A stretch of DNA of 64,000 bases. Source: Ochromonas danica (lineage: Eukaryota; Sar; Chrysophyceae; Chromulinales; Chromulinaceae). The notes below the pieces were generated by a model. It ran no database searches and was not told where the DNA came from. It saw only the letters and a list, made by a program, of their open reading frames with translations. Position numbers and translations under genes: made by a program. The stretch covers positions 1 through 64,000 of the forward strand of contig VKHL01000081.1 of assembly GCA_015146655.1 (NCBI GenBank), given 5' to 3'. This document shows positions 43,101-54,700 of this stretch, in pieces (the stretch's first letter is position 1; each line of letters starts with the position of its first letter).

Positions 43101-44707
43101 GTCAACAGCAATACAATCAGCAGCAACAGCAACACAAACATCAGCAAGCACTTCCTCAGTCAAAGGAAAAGCTATTCGATGCCCCATCTCAACAAATGAA
43201 CAATCAGAACACTTCTAACAGATTGCCCACACCACCAACAACAAAAGCACCCCATTGGGAGGTATGTGTCTTTACTACTCGATGGAGTTAATAACACTGA
43301 TGCCTGATAATGTCATCACTGTATTGAATTAGGAACCTCATTTGATAAAACCTTCTTCCAGAGCTGCCGCACGTGCTTCCTTGTGGGATCCATCGCCCCT
43401 CCCCTTGTCATCAGAGGTCAGTGAAATATTCGCTGAACCAACGAGCAACTCACATGTGCAAGCAAACTATGAACAGGTAGAGGATTTTCTTTATTTTTGT
43501 TTCGTTTAATTGTTTGATGGCTTTGGTCTGTTTTTCAAAGAGTGCACCCGCTTCCGCCACAAGAAGGCGACAAATTGCTCACGCTGAAGTTCCTTCTTCA
43601 TCCTCCAGATGGAAAACACCGTCCTTGGATAGTGAAGCTTTTCCAGAACAATTGCCAGAGCGACACAGCAGACCGTCATCTTCATCTAGTGCGCAACATG
43701 TTGATCATCAGCGCCATCTTCCACCAAGAACTAATATCTCCGAGTTACGCAAGCAAATGACATGGCAGCAAGCTCAAGATGTTGATCTTTCTTCTTCACT
43801 CAATAGAACCTTGAAAGGAGAAAGTCGCTTCCTCATGCCTGATGGACGAGAAATTGATAGCGCTTGGCCACTGCCTGAATTAGTCCAGCCTAGTCGCCCT
43901 ATCGCCATGATTGACAGAACTTCAACTATTTCTACACAACAAGAATCTACTCTGAAAGAGGACAAATCTACGCAGTGCTTGTCTAGACCCTCATCGCACA
44001 CGTATGAGACTCGACCGCAATCACAACCCTTGCCTGCAGTTCAAAAGAATTCTGTGCTGCAGCTCATCTCAGAGAACATCCCTATACAACAATCCCGTCC
44101 TCTTTCTGGAATTGGAAATAAATCAAGACCAAATTCAGCCCAGCAATCGCCCGAAAAGGCAATAAAGACTCGAGAGATCCAGCAAGATGAATTCAAACAG
44201 AGCGGCAGTGCAAAGATCAATTCCTCTTCTTCAAGCGGGACCAGTCAGTTTGTGGATGGTGTTAGTGACGAGAAAGAGAAAACAAGGAAGGTATCAGCAC
44301 GGGTCCCAACCCTATCCCTCCAAAACGTGGCTGATGCTTTGCCGGCTCGAGAGGAAAAGAACGAGCCTTTCTCGTATGAAGGCTTTGATGTGGAGAAAGA
44401 GTTGAGAAAGAGCAGAAGAAAGTGGCAGCTATTACAAAGACTCAATGACGTACACAATGCTGCTAGTGTTGATGCTCAAGGGTTATTTGGCAATCCGCTT
44501 GAAGAGCCAGTTGATGAAGAAGAAGACGAAGAGGACGCTGCGCGCAGTTATGTTCAGCCCAGTGCTCGCAGGACTTTGGCCCGAGCCGGACAATTCTCCA
44601 TGCGAACATCCTTCAGCAGTGCCGAGCCCTCCAGCCGAGCACCGAGTAGGTCGAACCTTCCTGTCTCGTCGATGCCCATTGACATCTATAGCGAGTTTGG
44701 GCTATAG
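40113..44707 (+). CDS. CSPP1-like centrosome/cilium protein with internal repeats
   Basis: Five exons (40113-41014, 41078-42205, 42262-43261, 43333-43476, 43541-44707) with matched phases give 1446 residues. The first half repeats a unit of the form G(L/F)xIG...(D/E)A(Q/K)xKRxRQExYAxxLRxQ: GGLQIGKVEDAQSKRARQEE, GGLQIGKVEDAQSKRARQEQ, GFAIGQQIDKDTKKKQQAEY (twice), GFMIGNGEDAQAKRARQEQY, GGLLFGQQPDKEAKRRQQEE. CSPP1 carries repeated short KR..Y...L..Q helices of this kind. A long E/K/R coiled coil (about 42770-43140) follows. Near the C-terminus comes DVDLSSSLNRTLKGESRFLM, similar in style to the CSPP1 C-terminal region. CSPP1 binds microtubule ends in centrosomes and the ciliary axoneme. The assignment rests on architecture and is moderate; a different ciliary coiled-coil protein is possible. 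Confidence 0.5.
41391..41589 (+). repeat. First copy of a near-identical 199-bp in-frame duplication
   Basis: Matches 41835-42033 with only a handful of substitutions, offset by 444 bp (148 codons). It encodes NRPTEGFAIGQQIDKDTKKK and flanks. Confidence 0.85.
41835..42033 (+). repeat. Second copy of the 199-bp in-frame duplication
   Basis: Partner of 41391-41589. The high nucleotide identity contrasts with the diverged neighbouring repeats, so duplication or conversion was recent. Confidence 0.85.
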
Positions 44708-44716
44708 AATACCTTT

Positions 44717-45670
44717 TCATGTCGACCGCTTCCTTTTCTTCTTACTAACTCTTTCCTTTTTATCCTCCTTTTCTTCTCTCTGAAGCATTTCATTGCTTTC
44801 ATTTTCATGATTATCACATGTGACCTGTTGTGCAGCTTTTCTTAACACCAGCACAGGTCGATTAAAACCTGCAGCTTCTTCCTCAGAGGGTCCCAACCGA
44901 TGCTCTAACTCGAAAGAAAATCTTTTTGTTAGGACATCCTCAAACTCACAAGGCTTGATGCAGATCGCTTGGAATGCCTCTGTCATAGTCTTTCTGCGCT
45001 TTTCGTAAGATTTCCAGGGCTGATATTCGAGGATAAGGCGTCCACTAGGCTTGATCAAGCCTTGCAAAATACCAAAGAGTTCAAGTAGTCCTTGGTCACC
45101 GCGATTGAGATGAACCCATTTCGTCATACTCAAGCAAAGCACTGTGTCATACCTGCCGTCACCGTGACAGGACAGAGAGAAAACATCTTTCACAGCGAAG
45201 GTGGCGTTGTCTGGGAAGGTTAGTGAATCACTGGCAATGACAGGAGTGTTCCTTTTGAGAGCAAGGTTACGAGGCATAAAAGCTCTGGCAAGAGAAGCTT
45301 TCCCTTTTACCAACTCATCTGCCCTTCGGCCTTCAGGTTCAGCAGACTGCTGCTCTTTCTGTTTCAGACTGTACCGAATGCGTTTAATACGGCTTTTAGC
45401 TGATTCAATGAGGTGAGGGTCAAGATCAATGCCTAGGATAGATCGGGGCTGTGAGTGCTCGGCCAGCTGCAGAGTGAATTGGCCATCATTGCATCCGATA
45501 TCTAAACACACCTTGCGGTGAAACCAATCCGACTGGAAGAGTTTAAGTCGACTATCCTCTTCTGGTCGACCTCGCTTGTTGTAGTATCCATGATAGTTCC
45601 CTTGTGAAGCTTGTTGATTTGTCGGGTTTCCATTCATTTCATTTGAAATCATCGAAATGAGTGGAAGCAT
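44717..45670 (-). CDS. Bin3/MePCE-type RNA 5'-phosphate methyltransferase
   Basis: A single exon of 317 residues from ATG 45670. The family methylates the gamma- or mono-phosphate at the 5' end of small RNAs (7SK/U6 by MePCE, tRNA-His or pre-miRNA by BCDIN3D). Seen here: GNYHGYYNKR near the start (family: YGNYxxYY..R), the SAM site VCLDIGCNDGQFTLQLA, ILGIDLDPHLIESAKSRI, the signature VLCLSMTKWVHLNRGDQGL, and SGRLILEYQPWKSYEKRRK, then a C-terminal strand FNRPVLVLRKA. All Bin3 landmarks are present, including the WVHLN and QPW(K)SY segments. A lysine-rich tail ends the protein. It converges on the CSPP1-like gene with 9 bp between stop codons and is divergent from the pseudouridine synthase. 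Confidence 0.9.
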   Translation of the reverse strand: MLPLISMISNEMNGNPTNQQASQGNYHGYYNKRGRPEEDSRLKLFQSDWFHRKVCLDIGCNDGQFTLQLAEHSQPRSILGIDLDPHLIESAKSRIKRIRYSLKQKEQQSAEPEGRRADELVKGKASLARAFMPRNLALKRNTPVIASDSLTFPDNATFAVKDVFSLSCHGDGRYDTVLCLSMTKWVHLNRGDQGLLELFGILQGLIKPSGRLILEYQPWKSYEKRRKTMTEAFQAICIKPCEFEDVLTKRFSFELEHRLGPSEEEAAGFNRPVLVLRKAAQQVTCDNHENESNEMLQREEKEDKKERVSKKKRKRST

Positions 45671-45684
45671 TGGTCTGATGATGA

Positions 45685-45715
45685 TTTGGAAATCTGGAGA
45701 TCTAGAAATTTAGCT
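45685..45715. promoter_or_regulatory. TCTGGA/AGATCT-type word in a divergent promoter
   Basis: The 98-bp gap between the Bin3-type gene and the pseudouridine synthase gene contains ATTTGGAAATCTGGAGATCT (from about 45684). The 12-mer ATCTGGAGATCT (45692-45703) recurs in another divergent promoter at 58042-58053. Confidence 0.4.
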
Positions 45716-45768
45716 TTCCATCGCATCGGAATAATACTTGCAGAAGTTGCTGGTTTGCGTCAATTTCG

Positions 45769-46829
45769 ATGACTGCAGTTAAACTATTCTGCTTGTTATT
45801 GGCACTCCTTTGTGTGGGGATTGGAGAATGCTTTTCCAGACAGTTTAGGAGAGATGCACCAATGGGAAATAGTCGAGAAAGAAAGAATCCTCCCTCTCGA
45901 TCTCCACCAACACCACCCCCACCATCACCGCCATCCATTCCCTCCGCGGTGCCTTCATTGTCTAACGAAGAGCGGCTGCAAAAGATCATTGCACGCGCTG
46001 GAATAGCTTCGAGAAGAGATGCAGAGAGAATGGTAAGCGGCCCTCTACTGCACCACCACAGTGACATTTGTTTCAAATCTTCTTCGTTGATTCACAGATT
46101 GCAGATGGCCGAGTCGTAGTGAATGGTAAAATAGTCACTGAATTGGGTGCTAAGGCCAATATCCGTAAGGATACTGTGACTGTAGATGGGCAGCCAGTAG
46201 CTTTACCTTTGGAGACGGAGGTGCACTGGGTGGCGATCAACAAACCAAAAGGGTTGCTCACGACCATGTCCGATGACAAGTCAAGAGATACTATCATTAG
46301 CCTCATTCCTAAAGCTCATGAACTGAGACTTGTTCCCGTGGGCCGCATGCCTCGCGACTCCACAGGACTCATGCTACTAACCAATGAAGTGGGATGGATC
46401 CATGCCCTCACTCACCCTTCTTTCCAACAAAGTCGACGATTTGAAGTTGCCGTGGAAGGTACAGTCAATGAAGCAATGATTCAAGAAGCTGAAGGCGGTC
46501 TTCTTGTGGGAAAAGACGCAACCCCTCTACCTGCTTGCAAGTGTCGCTTATTGGCAGTGGATGGTAGAGCAGGATTGAGTCTGCTGGATATCTCGATTAA
46601 AGAATGCTCTACCAGCCTTTTGGATGAGATTATTGAGGCTATGGGGTGTCACATGATTAACTGGAAGCGTACAGCCTTTGGACCCATTGAGCTCAGAGGC
46701 TTGCGGAAAGGTGATTGGCGGGAACTGACGAACTCAGAGATCACTCTCCTCAAACAGTCTTGTCAAAAGAGTGAGACGCCACACATTACACGACCAAAAG
46801 ATTTACCAAATAGAAAGGATAGATATTAG
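45769..46829 (+). CDS. RsuA/RluB-family pseudouridine synthase with a secretory/plastid-type leader
   Basis: Exons 45769-46032 and 46098-46829 give 331 residues. It would isomerise uridine in rRNA. A hydrophobic leader (KLFCLLLALLCVGIGECF) is followed by a basic Ser/Arg/Pro-rich stretch, which fits a plastid-type bipartite signal although the cleavage junction is not the canonical A|F. An S4 RNA-binding domain spans the intron (LQKIIARAGIASRRDAERM then IADGRVVVNGKIV). The catalytic domain shows WVAINKPKGLLTT, LVPVGRMPRDSTGLMLLTNE (family consensus G R L D x x T x G L; here aspartate follows MPR) and RRFEVAVEG. The catalytic Asp lies in the GRMPRDSTGL loop with R in place of the usual L/N neighbour. 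Acting on plastid 16S or 23S rRNA is the likely role. Confidence 0.83.
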
Positions 46830-46879
46830 GTTATGACTGTAAATATGAAGAAAAAGTCACAAAATGACTAGTTCGTGTG

Positions 46880-47340
46880 TTAATGGTGACCGTATCCTAC
46901 GGACCATATGCACCAAAAGAAGATATTGAAAAACACGACTAAGGTGGCGATGGCACAGGCGGTGTTGGCCCAAATGCGACGTGGAGAGCCAGGAGGGGCA
47001 GTAATGTTCACAATCCAGGTCAAGCATCCAATAATGGGAATCCATGAAAATAGGCAGCCAACAATAGCACAAACCAGAAGCTGGGGAAGAGGATCTGGTC
47101 GATCTTCTCGCACTGCTGGTATTTCATACACTCGAATAATCCGCTCTCTCATGGTTGGAGCGGTAGAAGTCGTCTCAGCGACTATCGGTACAGCATCGAC
47201 TACAATCGGTGCTTCTATATCCCCCGCAGACTTCTCCTTGTAGGCCTCCATGCATTTCAATGATATCCCTATCGCCTGAGAGGTAAAAGGGTTGCTTTCA
47301 CTGACCACAGCAGCGAGGGACTAGGATGCGCGGGATGGTA
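46880..47340 (-). CDS. Small proline-rich-free membrane protein with C-terminal transmembrane pair, unrecognised
   Basis: The minus-strand frame from about 47308 to 46880 encodes about 140 residues. There is an N-terminal soluble part (APIVVDAVPIVAETTSTAPT, MRERIIRVYEIPAVRED), then two hydrophobic segments, LPQLLVCAIVGCLFSWIPII and ANTACAIATLVVFFNIFFWC. The first codon of the frame is GTG, so the real start lies in an upstream exon. The acceptor could be near 47322 (CCTAG), with a short first exon in 47340-47501, but no join kept frame with certainty. The C-terminal double hairpin resembles LITAF-like or tail-anchored proteins only in outline. Family not recognised. Confidence 0.5.
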
Positions 47341-47523
47341 ATTATTACTCTCCCTCTCTCTTGTGGAAAAAGACTATGACCTCGACGACATGTTGGTTGA
47401 GAGAGAATACGATGGTCATGATTGTGATATTTGGAGAGGTTACAAGAGAAAGATATCTCAAAGATTGACAATGCTATTAGCTGAGAATGCGAACTAGCCA
47501 TGTTGAAAACGAGAATTTAGTGA

Positions 47524-49044
47524 TTATTTCTTATTAACAGTCTTGGTTTCCATGAGGTTCTTGAAGAAGTCGCCAACATCTTTCTTGTCTGTGGCAGCAA
47601 CAGTACGAATGATTGATGCTCTCTTCGTGGCTGGAGCAAGGGCAGAGGTGGGTGTAGGAACAGTCGGGGGCATCCCTTCCCTGCTACTGCCAGTATTGGT
47701 GATAATAAGTGGGTCGGGCCTCTTCTTCTCTGCAGGCGCAGCTGGTGCCTCAGCTTCGGCTTGGATAGCTTCGAGCAAATTGTTGGATGAAGCTCTTGTA
47801 GCGCTCTCCGCAGAGACTATTAGAAATCACCATGTTATAAAACACATACAAGCTATAGGGAGAATATGTACTCACATTTCGCAATGGTATTATACAGTGT
47901 TTGAAGCCAATCTTGTTCAGCTTCGATGGTGGCGAAGCTGGCAGGAGGGAGAAAGTCGCTGCTGGTCGACTTTTCTGTCACTTTCAGATTCTCCTATAAA
48001 TAGCACACATAACGATAAAACCAAAACATAAAGATGATGCATCACCATTTGACGCTAACCTGCACAGAGGCTAAATAGTTTCTGAGGGCTTCTTTTTCAA
48101 CTTTAATGGATACGGAGAGATTAATGAGATCGACTGTATCAAAACCTGCAGGGATGAAAGTATAGGGGAGCTTGTCTTGAAGCTTCAAATCCATTGCTAT
48201 CTGCTCAGGACAGAGCCTATGAAGGATGTATCTTCTGAGGTGGCTTATGCTGCTCTCCCCATCGCTGGAGGAAGTCGAGGAAGTGAATGCCAAGGTTGCC
48301 CCTGCCTCCAGACACAGAAATCTGAGATATCCTTGAAGCTCCCGCAATGACTTCATAGCTACGATATTGTTGGTATCCACGAGATCGACTTTACAACCCA
48401 CCACCAGGATGGGCAAGGCGAAGTGGTCGAGGGCCACCTCATATCGTGTCCGACCTGACAGCTCTCCTTCCTCGTAAGTGCTGTCCAAGAGACTTCCTTT
48501 ACTAACACGAGCAGTGAGGAGATAGTGGAGAAACTGCTTCTTCTTTTTCTCCGCGGCATCTGATGAGAGATGGTTGTAGTGCTTGGCGATGAGAGGAGCC
48601 AGCAGACCCAACCACTTCTTGAGAGACGCCACGGCCTCCTCGCCTTGATTCACATCCAAGACAATCACCAGCATGACCTGCACAGAGTAACTCGTTCATC
48701 AGCGGTCCTATCCAGTAATGAGACTTGGGAATGATACTTACCGGGTCATTCATGAGATGCTGTAGTAGATCATCAGCGAAGGATAAGGTTCTCTGATCCA
48801 CCTGCCATAAATTGATCTTTGAAGGGACACCTATAGAGGAGTCTTCCAAGTCTACGAAGTTGTAATTGATGAGGTCGAGGCTGGGCTGGTCTGTGCTGGG
48901 ACTGTGTGGCTGCTGAGCGAGTGCATCCACAAAACAAGTCTTCCCCACATCACGATCACCCACAACAATACAAGTTGACTCAAGTGTTGAACTACGTTTC
49001 GAAGTTTGGTTGAGTAATTTCAACCAAAGATTGTCTTGAGACAT
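47524..49044 (-). CDS. Cytoplasmic dynein light intermediate chain
   Basis: Four exons (49044-48742, 48677-48060, 47993-47876, 47816-47524) with matched phases give 443 residues. The open frame extends to a GTG at 49092, but the first ATG is 49044. The start SQDNLWLKLLNQ matches the DLIC NLWxxIL opening. The Ras-like fold follows: P-loop VVGDRDVGKTCFVDAL, INLWQVDQ, VMLVIVLDVNQ, then PILVVGCKVDLVD (the NKxD-like element is CKVD). The tail is Pro/Ala/Lys-rich and ends DVGDFFKNLMETK, matching the adaptor-binding C-terminal helix of DLIC1 (FFNSLLSKK). This helix binds cargo adaptors in animals, which favours dynein-1 over the IFT dynein-2 chain. It is divergent from ALG8 with 148 bp between starts. 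Confidence 0.85.
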
Positions 49045-49192
49045 CGTCTTCCTGCTTGGAGATTGTTGAGCGAACAACGAGGTTTCCCTCACTCAGAAGA
49101 AAAAACGACTTCTCAAACACGTTGTTTAACTTAAGAAGATCGTTGATCCTGGATTTTCCAGTTTCATCGATTAATTACACTAGCTAATCAAG

Positions 49193-50994
49193 ATGTTCAA
49201 AATTCGATTATTTCTTCAGATTCTTGTAGTTTCTATTTGCTTGAAAGTACTTTTGATACCTGCTTATCGAAGCACGGACTTTGAAGTTCACAGGTGAGAA
49301 AGAAGAAATCTGAAAGATACTTCTTTGTGTCATGGTCCACTCTCTGTTGTTGTGTCTGTAGGAACTGGCTGGCCATCACATCCTCTTTGCCTTTGAGCAA
49401 GTGGTACTTCGATGAGACTTCTCCCTGGACTTTGGACTATCCTCCGCTCTTCGCTTATTTTGAACGTCTCTTGGCTTTTCCTGCGGCGCTCTTTGATGCC
49501 AATATGCTACAGGTAGCCTCTATCAAGATAGCGTATCATGTCCACTCTCGCATCTTCCCTTCCCATTTCTATTTCGTGTGTTTATTGTGTGTAGGTGGGG
49601 AATCTGGGCTATGCAAGTGCCGGGACGGTGCTCTTTCAGAGACTATCTGTCATCACCACAGAAGTTGTCTTGCTGCTAGCAACCTTCTTTTGGGGTGATC
49701 CATACCCTGACACGATCCGTATGGTGACGCTTGTGGCATTCAATGCAGGTCTGATAATGGTGGATCATATCCACTTTCAGTACAATGGCTTACTGTTGGG
49801 GATACTCGTCACTGCTCTTTGGGCTGCTAGAGAGAAGAAACCTCACCTTCTGGCCTTTCTATTCACTGTCTTGGTGCTGATGAAGCACTTATTTGCTCCT
49901 TTAGCCCCACTTGTGGCGACTGTTCTGCTTAAACAGTGCTGGAAAGGTCGGAATTTCGATCTTCTCAAAGCCATTGAGATTGCAGGCATTGTGGTTTTCA
50001 TTGTTGCTATTGCCTTTGCTCCCATTCTGATCGATTCAACCGATATGGTGTTACAATGCAAGCAAATCATCTCGCGTCTTTTCCCTTTTGGCCGTGGATT
50101 AGTTCACGCGTATTGGGCTCCAAATATCTGGGCACTGTATTACTTCCTCGACAAGGTTCTCAGCTTGCTTCTGAGAAAAGCTTTTGGTTTCTCTCCCCTT
50201 GAAGCGAGTGCAAGTGAAGGCAGTGTGGGGCTGGCGAGTTCTACTTCAGGTTTAGTTGGAGACTATGCTCTGCATGTTCTGCCCCGTGTGCCCCCTGCAT
50301 TCTGTGCTTTCCTTCTTATTCTTAGCGCAGTACCTCCAGTTATCGCGTTATGGAGAAATGATGATGCCAAAACTTTGATCCAAAGCTTTGCTTTCATGAC
50401 ATTGTCGTCATTTATGGTGGGCTACCATGTGCACGAGAAAGCGATCTTGGTGCCTTTAGTAGTCTATTCATTGCTCAGCCGCCCGACGCCAGAGGACCGT
50501 GTGTGCTTCATCACTCTTGCTGCTGTTTCTTGTGTGTCTCTTTTTCCTCTTATTTTCGGGGCGATTGAGTGGTGGATCAAAGGTGAGAAATAACTATCCT
50601 GCAGTCTTTTAATCTGGATTATAACTGTGGTGTGTTGGTGGGAGTAAATAGTCATAGGAGCTGTGACTTTCATCTCTATCTGCTGGACCACGTTGCATTG
50701 CAAGAAGCTCCCAGCAACTGATCAAGGGTACGTGTGTGTATATCTTGGCCTCATTTTCTCTCTGCAATCGTCTGATTTGCTCTGTTGCTGGCGGACAGAG
50801 TGATCGCTGGAGTGACTACGCTGCTGGCTTTGAGCGCTCTTTACTTAGATATTTTCCACCCACGACTCTTTACCAAAGAGGATGGCTCTGTCTCGATGGC
50901 CTTTCTTCCACTCATGCAGGTTTCCGTGCTGTGCGCACTGCTTCTGCTGTGGCCATGGGCCTATTCCTGCTTGCGCCTGCTCGTTTCGCGGTAA
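49193..50994 (+). CDS. ALG8: ALG8 glucosyltransferase of the ER N-glycan pathway
   Basis: Five exons (49193-49293, 49362-49512, 49595-50582, 50658-50727, 50799-50994) with consistent phases. ALG8 adds the second glucose to Glc1Man9GlcNAc2-PP-dolichol on the luminal side of the ER. Landmarks: [20 protein letters not shown], the catalytic loop [15 protein letters not shown] (ALG6/8 family), [13 protein letters not shown], the ALG8 signature [34 protein letters not shown], and [15 protein letters not shown]. About a dozen membrane helices. [10 protein letters not shown] with the HAYWAPN(I/F)WALY segment separates it from ALG6. Exon 3 encodes most of the protein. Confidence 0.95.
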
Positions 50995-51107
50995 CACTGC
51001 TGATCACACGCAGTAGAAATAGAGTTTAAAAGAAGTATTTGAAAAAGAGATCTGTCTAGGAGGGAGGGGGTAGTTAGGTGGTTAAGAGGGAAGTGGCAAT
51101 AAGTATT

Positions 51108-51549
51108 CTACATATCCTTCTCTGCCTTTATGGCCAAGTTGGCTGTTTTGATTTCATCCTTCGAGTAGGTGCGCTTCAATCTGACGAGCTCTTCAAATGA
51201 AAGAGCGGAAACTCCGGAAGCATCATACTTGGCCATGAGCTCGGCCAGGGGTTGTTGCTGGAAACGACGATTGAGCGAGATAATGAGAGAAGGCATCGAG
51301 AGTGTAGAGGAAGGCATTTACCTTTTGAGCGACAGATTTGAGCCAATCAGGATACTCTTTGTCTTCCTTTATGGTGGGTGGCTTCTCGTCTGTCCCATAG
51401 CATGGTCATCGTCAAGGACATCCAAAAAGAGAAGGGTTTCACTCACCTTTGAGATAGTTGACAGGGACAACATCTCCCACCTTCACAAAGAATCTCACTT
51501 GTGACAGGACAGGTGATCGAATGGCTCTTCTCACTAATAGCATACTCAT
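51108..51549 (-). CDS. MRPL54: Mitochondrial ribosomal protein mL54
   Basis: Three small exons (51549-51447, 51389-51322, 51257-51108) join in phase to 106 residues. The N-terminus is a mitochondrial presequence (LLVRRAIRSPVLSQVRFF). The body has VGDVVPVNYLKGDEKPPTIK then EDKEYPDWLKSV, matching the mL54 core (D..PL....EYP.WL). The C-terminus has FEELVRLKRTYSKDEIKTAN, a helix like the family's YWRRLRKQNIWRHN. mL54 sits on the large mitoribosomal subunit. It is too split for a single open frame: only exon 3 is long. It is divergent from TRAPPC8 with 188 bp between starts. Confidence 0.75.
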
Positions 51550-51737
51550 TTTGGTCTTGTTTTACTTCCAGCCAAGGTTTCACACAGAGGCGGGCACCTA
51601 CCCCTACCCTCTGCTTTTCGGAGTTTCGTTACCCGAAATACGAACCCGAAAATCGAACGAGTTTACCCTGCGCATCGTAATAAGGTGTGAGATGTGAAGG
51701 AATCAAAAGCTCCAACAACAAGAAGAATAAGAAAGAG

Positions 51738-54700
51738 ATGAACTCGGGGCAAGAACTCTTTCGTAGATGGATAGGGTAAGAAAGACAATTAAACTAATCT
51801 ATAACCTGAAGGTGACGATGAATGATTTCGTGATAGAGAATATTGTGCGCCAGTGGTCATCGTGACAGCGTCGGCCGAGGCGGAGAAGATCAGTTTGCGC
51901 AATGGTCTGCTCCTGCACGACCTGCTAAGGTAGACAAACAAGAGTCACACTACACTGTACCTTCTCTTTCTTCCTGACCTCCTATGACTTCTTCTGTGGT
52001 ACTAATAGTTGCTTTGGACATTTGGATGGAATCAACGCGGCAATTCGTGTACCGAATCAAGTCTTCCCCATGCCTGACGGACATATTCGCTTCGAGAGAG
52101 TGACGGAGCTCAAGACCAAGACTATTGAGAGTGTGGAGAATGTGAGCACCCTTTCCCCTTCTGTCTACCTTCCTTGTTGAAGTCACCCTCTCTGTGCTCG
52201 CAGTTGCTGCTGAGTCAGTTCACGCCATTTGATGTCTACGCTTTGGCTAATACCTCTTCTGAGATCAAAGCTAACCCTCCCACAGCATGGACCCCGACCA
52301 CGGAGCAGATTGTCATGCGGTCCATGTCCTTCTCAGAGTACGAGATGATGTCCCAGCCGCTGCTACAACTCGTAGTAGTGGCCACGACAGATATCGATCC
52401 TCTAGCTGCCATGCTTGAGTTAGCGTCTGTTCATCATCTCCCTTCCTGTCTCACAAGTGGACAGTATGATCCACAAGTACAAAAGGTCTATCTGTTGCTG
52501 GATGACGCGGGCGAGAAAGTCAAGGAACCCTTCTCTGTCCTCCGCCAATTACACTCGCGGTTTCCTCCTCCATGCACTAAGCTCATCTCAATTAACTCTT
52601 TCTCTGCTAATAGTCCTAATTTTCAACAACCAGATATGTGGAGCAAGTTCTTGATTCCCAAATACTTCCCGGATCATCTCTCTGAAACACAGTCTTCACT
52701 GCCTCGTGACCCAAACACTGGCAAAGTTGTCTTTGGTTGTCGACTATCTGTTGATGATTTCATGAAGCTACGAGAGTTTTGTATTTGGTTATTTAATGAG
52801 CAGGTAGTTCCTGCCTTGGAGCGGCGGCTGATGGTGTTGGGCAGACAAGTGAATGACGCACGTAGAGGTGTTAAGAATGTCTTCAAGAGCTTTTGGAGAA
52901 AGCCACGTGATGAGTCAGACTTTGCAAGAGGTGGTTTGAAATATCGATATGATAAGATCGAAACACAGACTCTTCTGCTAGCTGACACTGCCTTCATGGT
53001 GAGAGACTATGAGACCGCTGCGTCCATGTACAAACAAGTGCGTGATGAGTACAAAGCTGATAAGTCTACTCTACATCATGCGTATACGCTGATTATGCTG
53101 GCAGCTTGTCAGCTGATTACTGACCCTCACAAATATCGTGAATCTCAGAGCTATCTAGAGGGAGTGTCGCAGAGTCTGGGACAGGGATTGGATCTCCCAC
53201 ATGCCAATGCAGTATTAGCTCTTCTTGCCGGGGAAATGTATATGGCTAGTAGTTATGGTCGAGCCCCTCTAGAATCAGCACGTATTCTGCTTCAAGCATC
53301 TCAGCAAGTGACGAGATCTCCTTTGCTGTGCGGTCTCTTGATTGAACGAGCTAGTCTCTTCATGTTACAAGCTTCTCAAGTACGACGATATATCTTCCAT
53401 TCTATTGTTGCTGGTAACAAGTTGTATCGATGTGGACCAGCACCAGCCAAGCATGCCATGGTCTGCTTTGCTGCTGCCTTGATTCTCTTGGAGAAAGGCT
53501 ATTGGGGTGATATGAAGACTAAACTAGCTCGTGCATTAGCTGCAGATTTGAAGAATTCATCAGCGATTATGACTGAAGGCCGGCAGAGAGCTCTCCTATT
53601 ATTATTGAAAGTCATTTCTTCCACTGTGAATGAGACTAGCAAGGATATCGCCAATCAGAATGGTGTGATCGATACTGTTGCAGTGTTGAATGACTTATCC
53701 AGAGATGGGGGGTGGGGTACACTAAGAGTGAATGAAGGATGGGCCATGTGTCCTGCCAGAGACATTCTGCTTGGACCACTTCCTGTTGGCACGTTAGATG
53801 CTGAAGAGACAACACCTGCTTCCTCCAGCAAAATTGTCGTGTATGGTCTCTCTGTGCCACAAATGGACATGGCGTCTTTACATATCATTGATCCTGTCAA
53901 TGGATCAGATCGAGAGATGCTACAACGAGTCACTCCAGACTTGCTGCAAGAGATGGATTTACTATTAGATCTCCTAGTAGCAGAGAAAGATATCTGCACG
54001 CGTGAACTCAATAAGGAACACCAGGAAGCTACTTTAGCCAAGCAAGTGGCTAGAATCCAAAGAGACTTCCGTCTTCATGGCTATTCCAAGTCCTTGGGCC
54101 ATTCCACACACATTCGCCATCATCATCACCATCATAGCCATCATCATCGCCAGCAGAAAGCGCGTATCTCATTAGGTGAGAAGATCTTCTTCAAGCTTAG
54201 TGTGCAAAACAAGCTTCCTATCGACCTCAACTTGACAGATCTTCGATTAGAAGTCAATCAGAATGATCACTTTGATATTGAAGGACGAAATCTCACTCTA
54301 CAGGCTGAGCAAAGTCAAGAAGTTTTGTTGGAAGTCACACCCAAGGCATTAGGGAACTACAAGATGACCTACGCACGGTGGAATCTCAGCGATTCTCTCT
54401 CTATTAAACAGGCACTTGTCTGTAAAGGACCTTTATTACAACGTACTTTAAAACAACGTGCACATCTTGAGCGTGCGGAAGATCACAGATTGGATTTCGA
54501 AGTAGTCCCTTCAGAACCATTGTTACGTATGACATTCGAAGGTTTATCTCCAGAACTTCTACAAGGACAACTGATTCGATCACGTTTGAAGATATTCAAT
54601 GAAGGCTGTGCTGTAGCAAGAGATATCTTTCTCAAGTCTAATCATCCTTGGTTACTCTTCTATCTCTCTGATGCAGATGGTGTACAGAAAACCCCGTTAG

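Noticed and set aside
54115-54155. CATCATCACCATCAT run in TRAPPC8 as a possible metal site
   Set aside because: Simple-sequence histidine run inside an otherwise conserved protein; similar runs occur elsewhere in the window.
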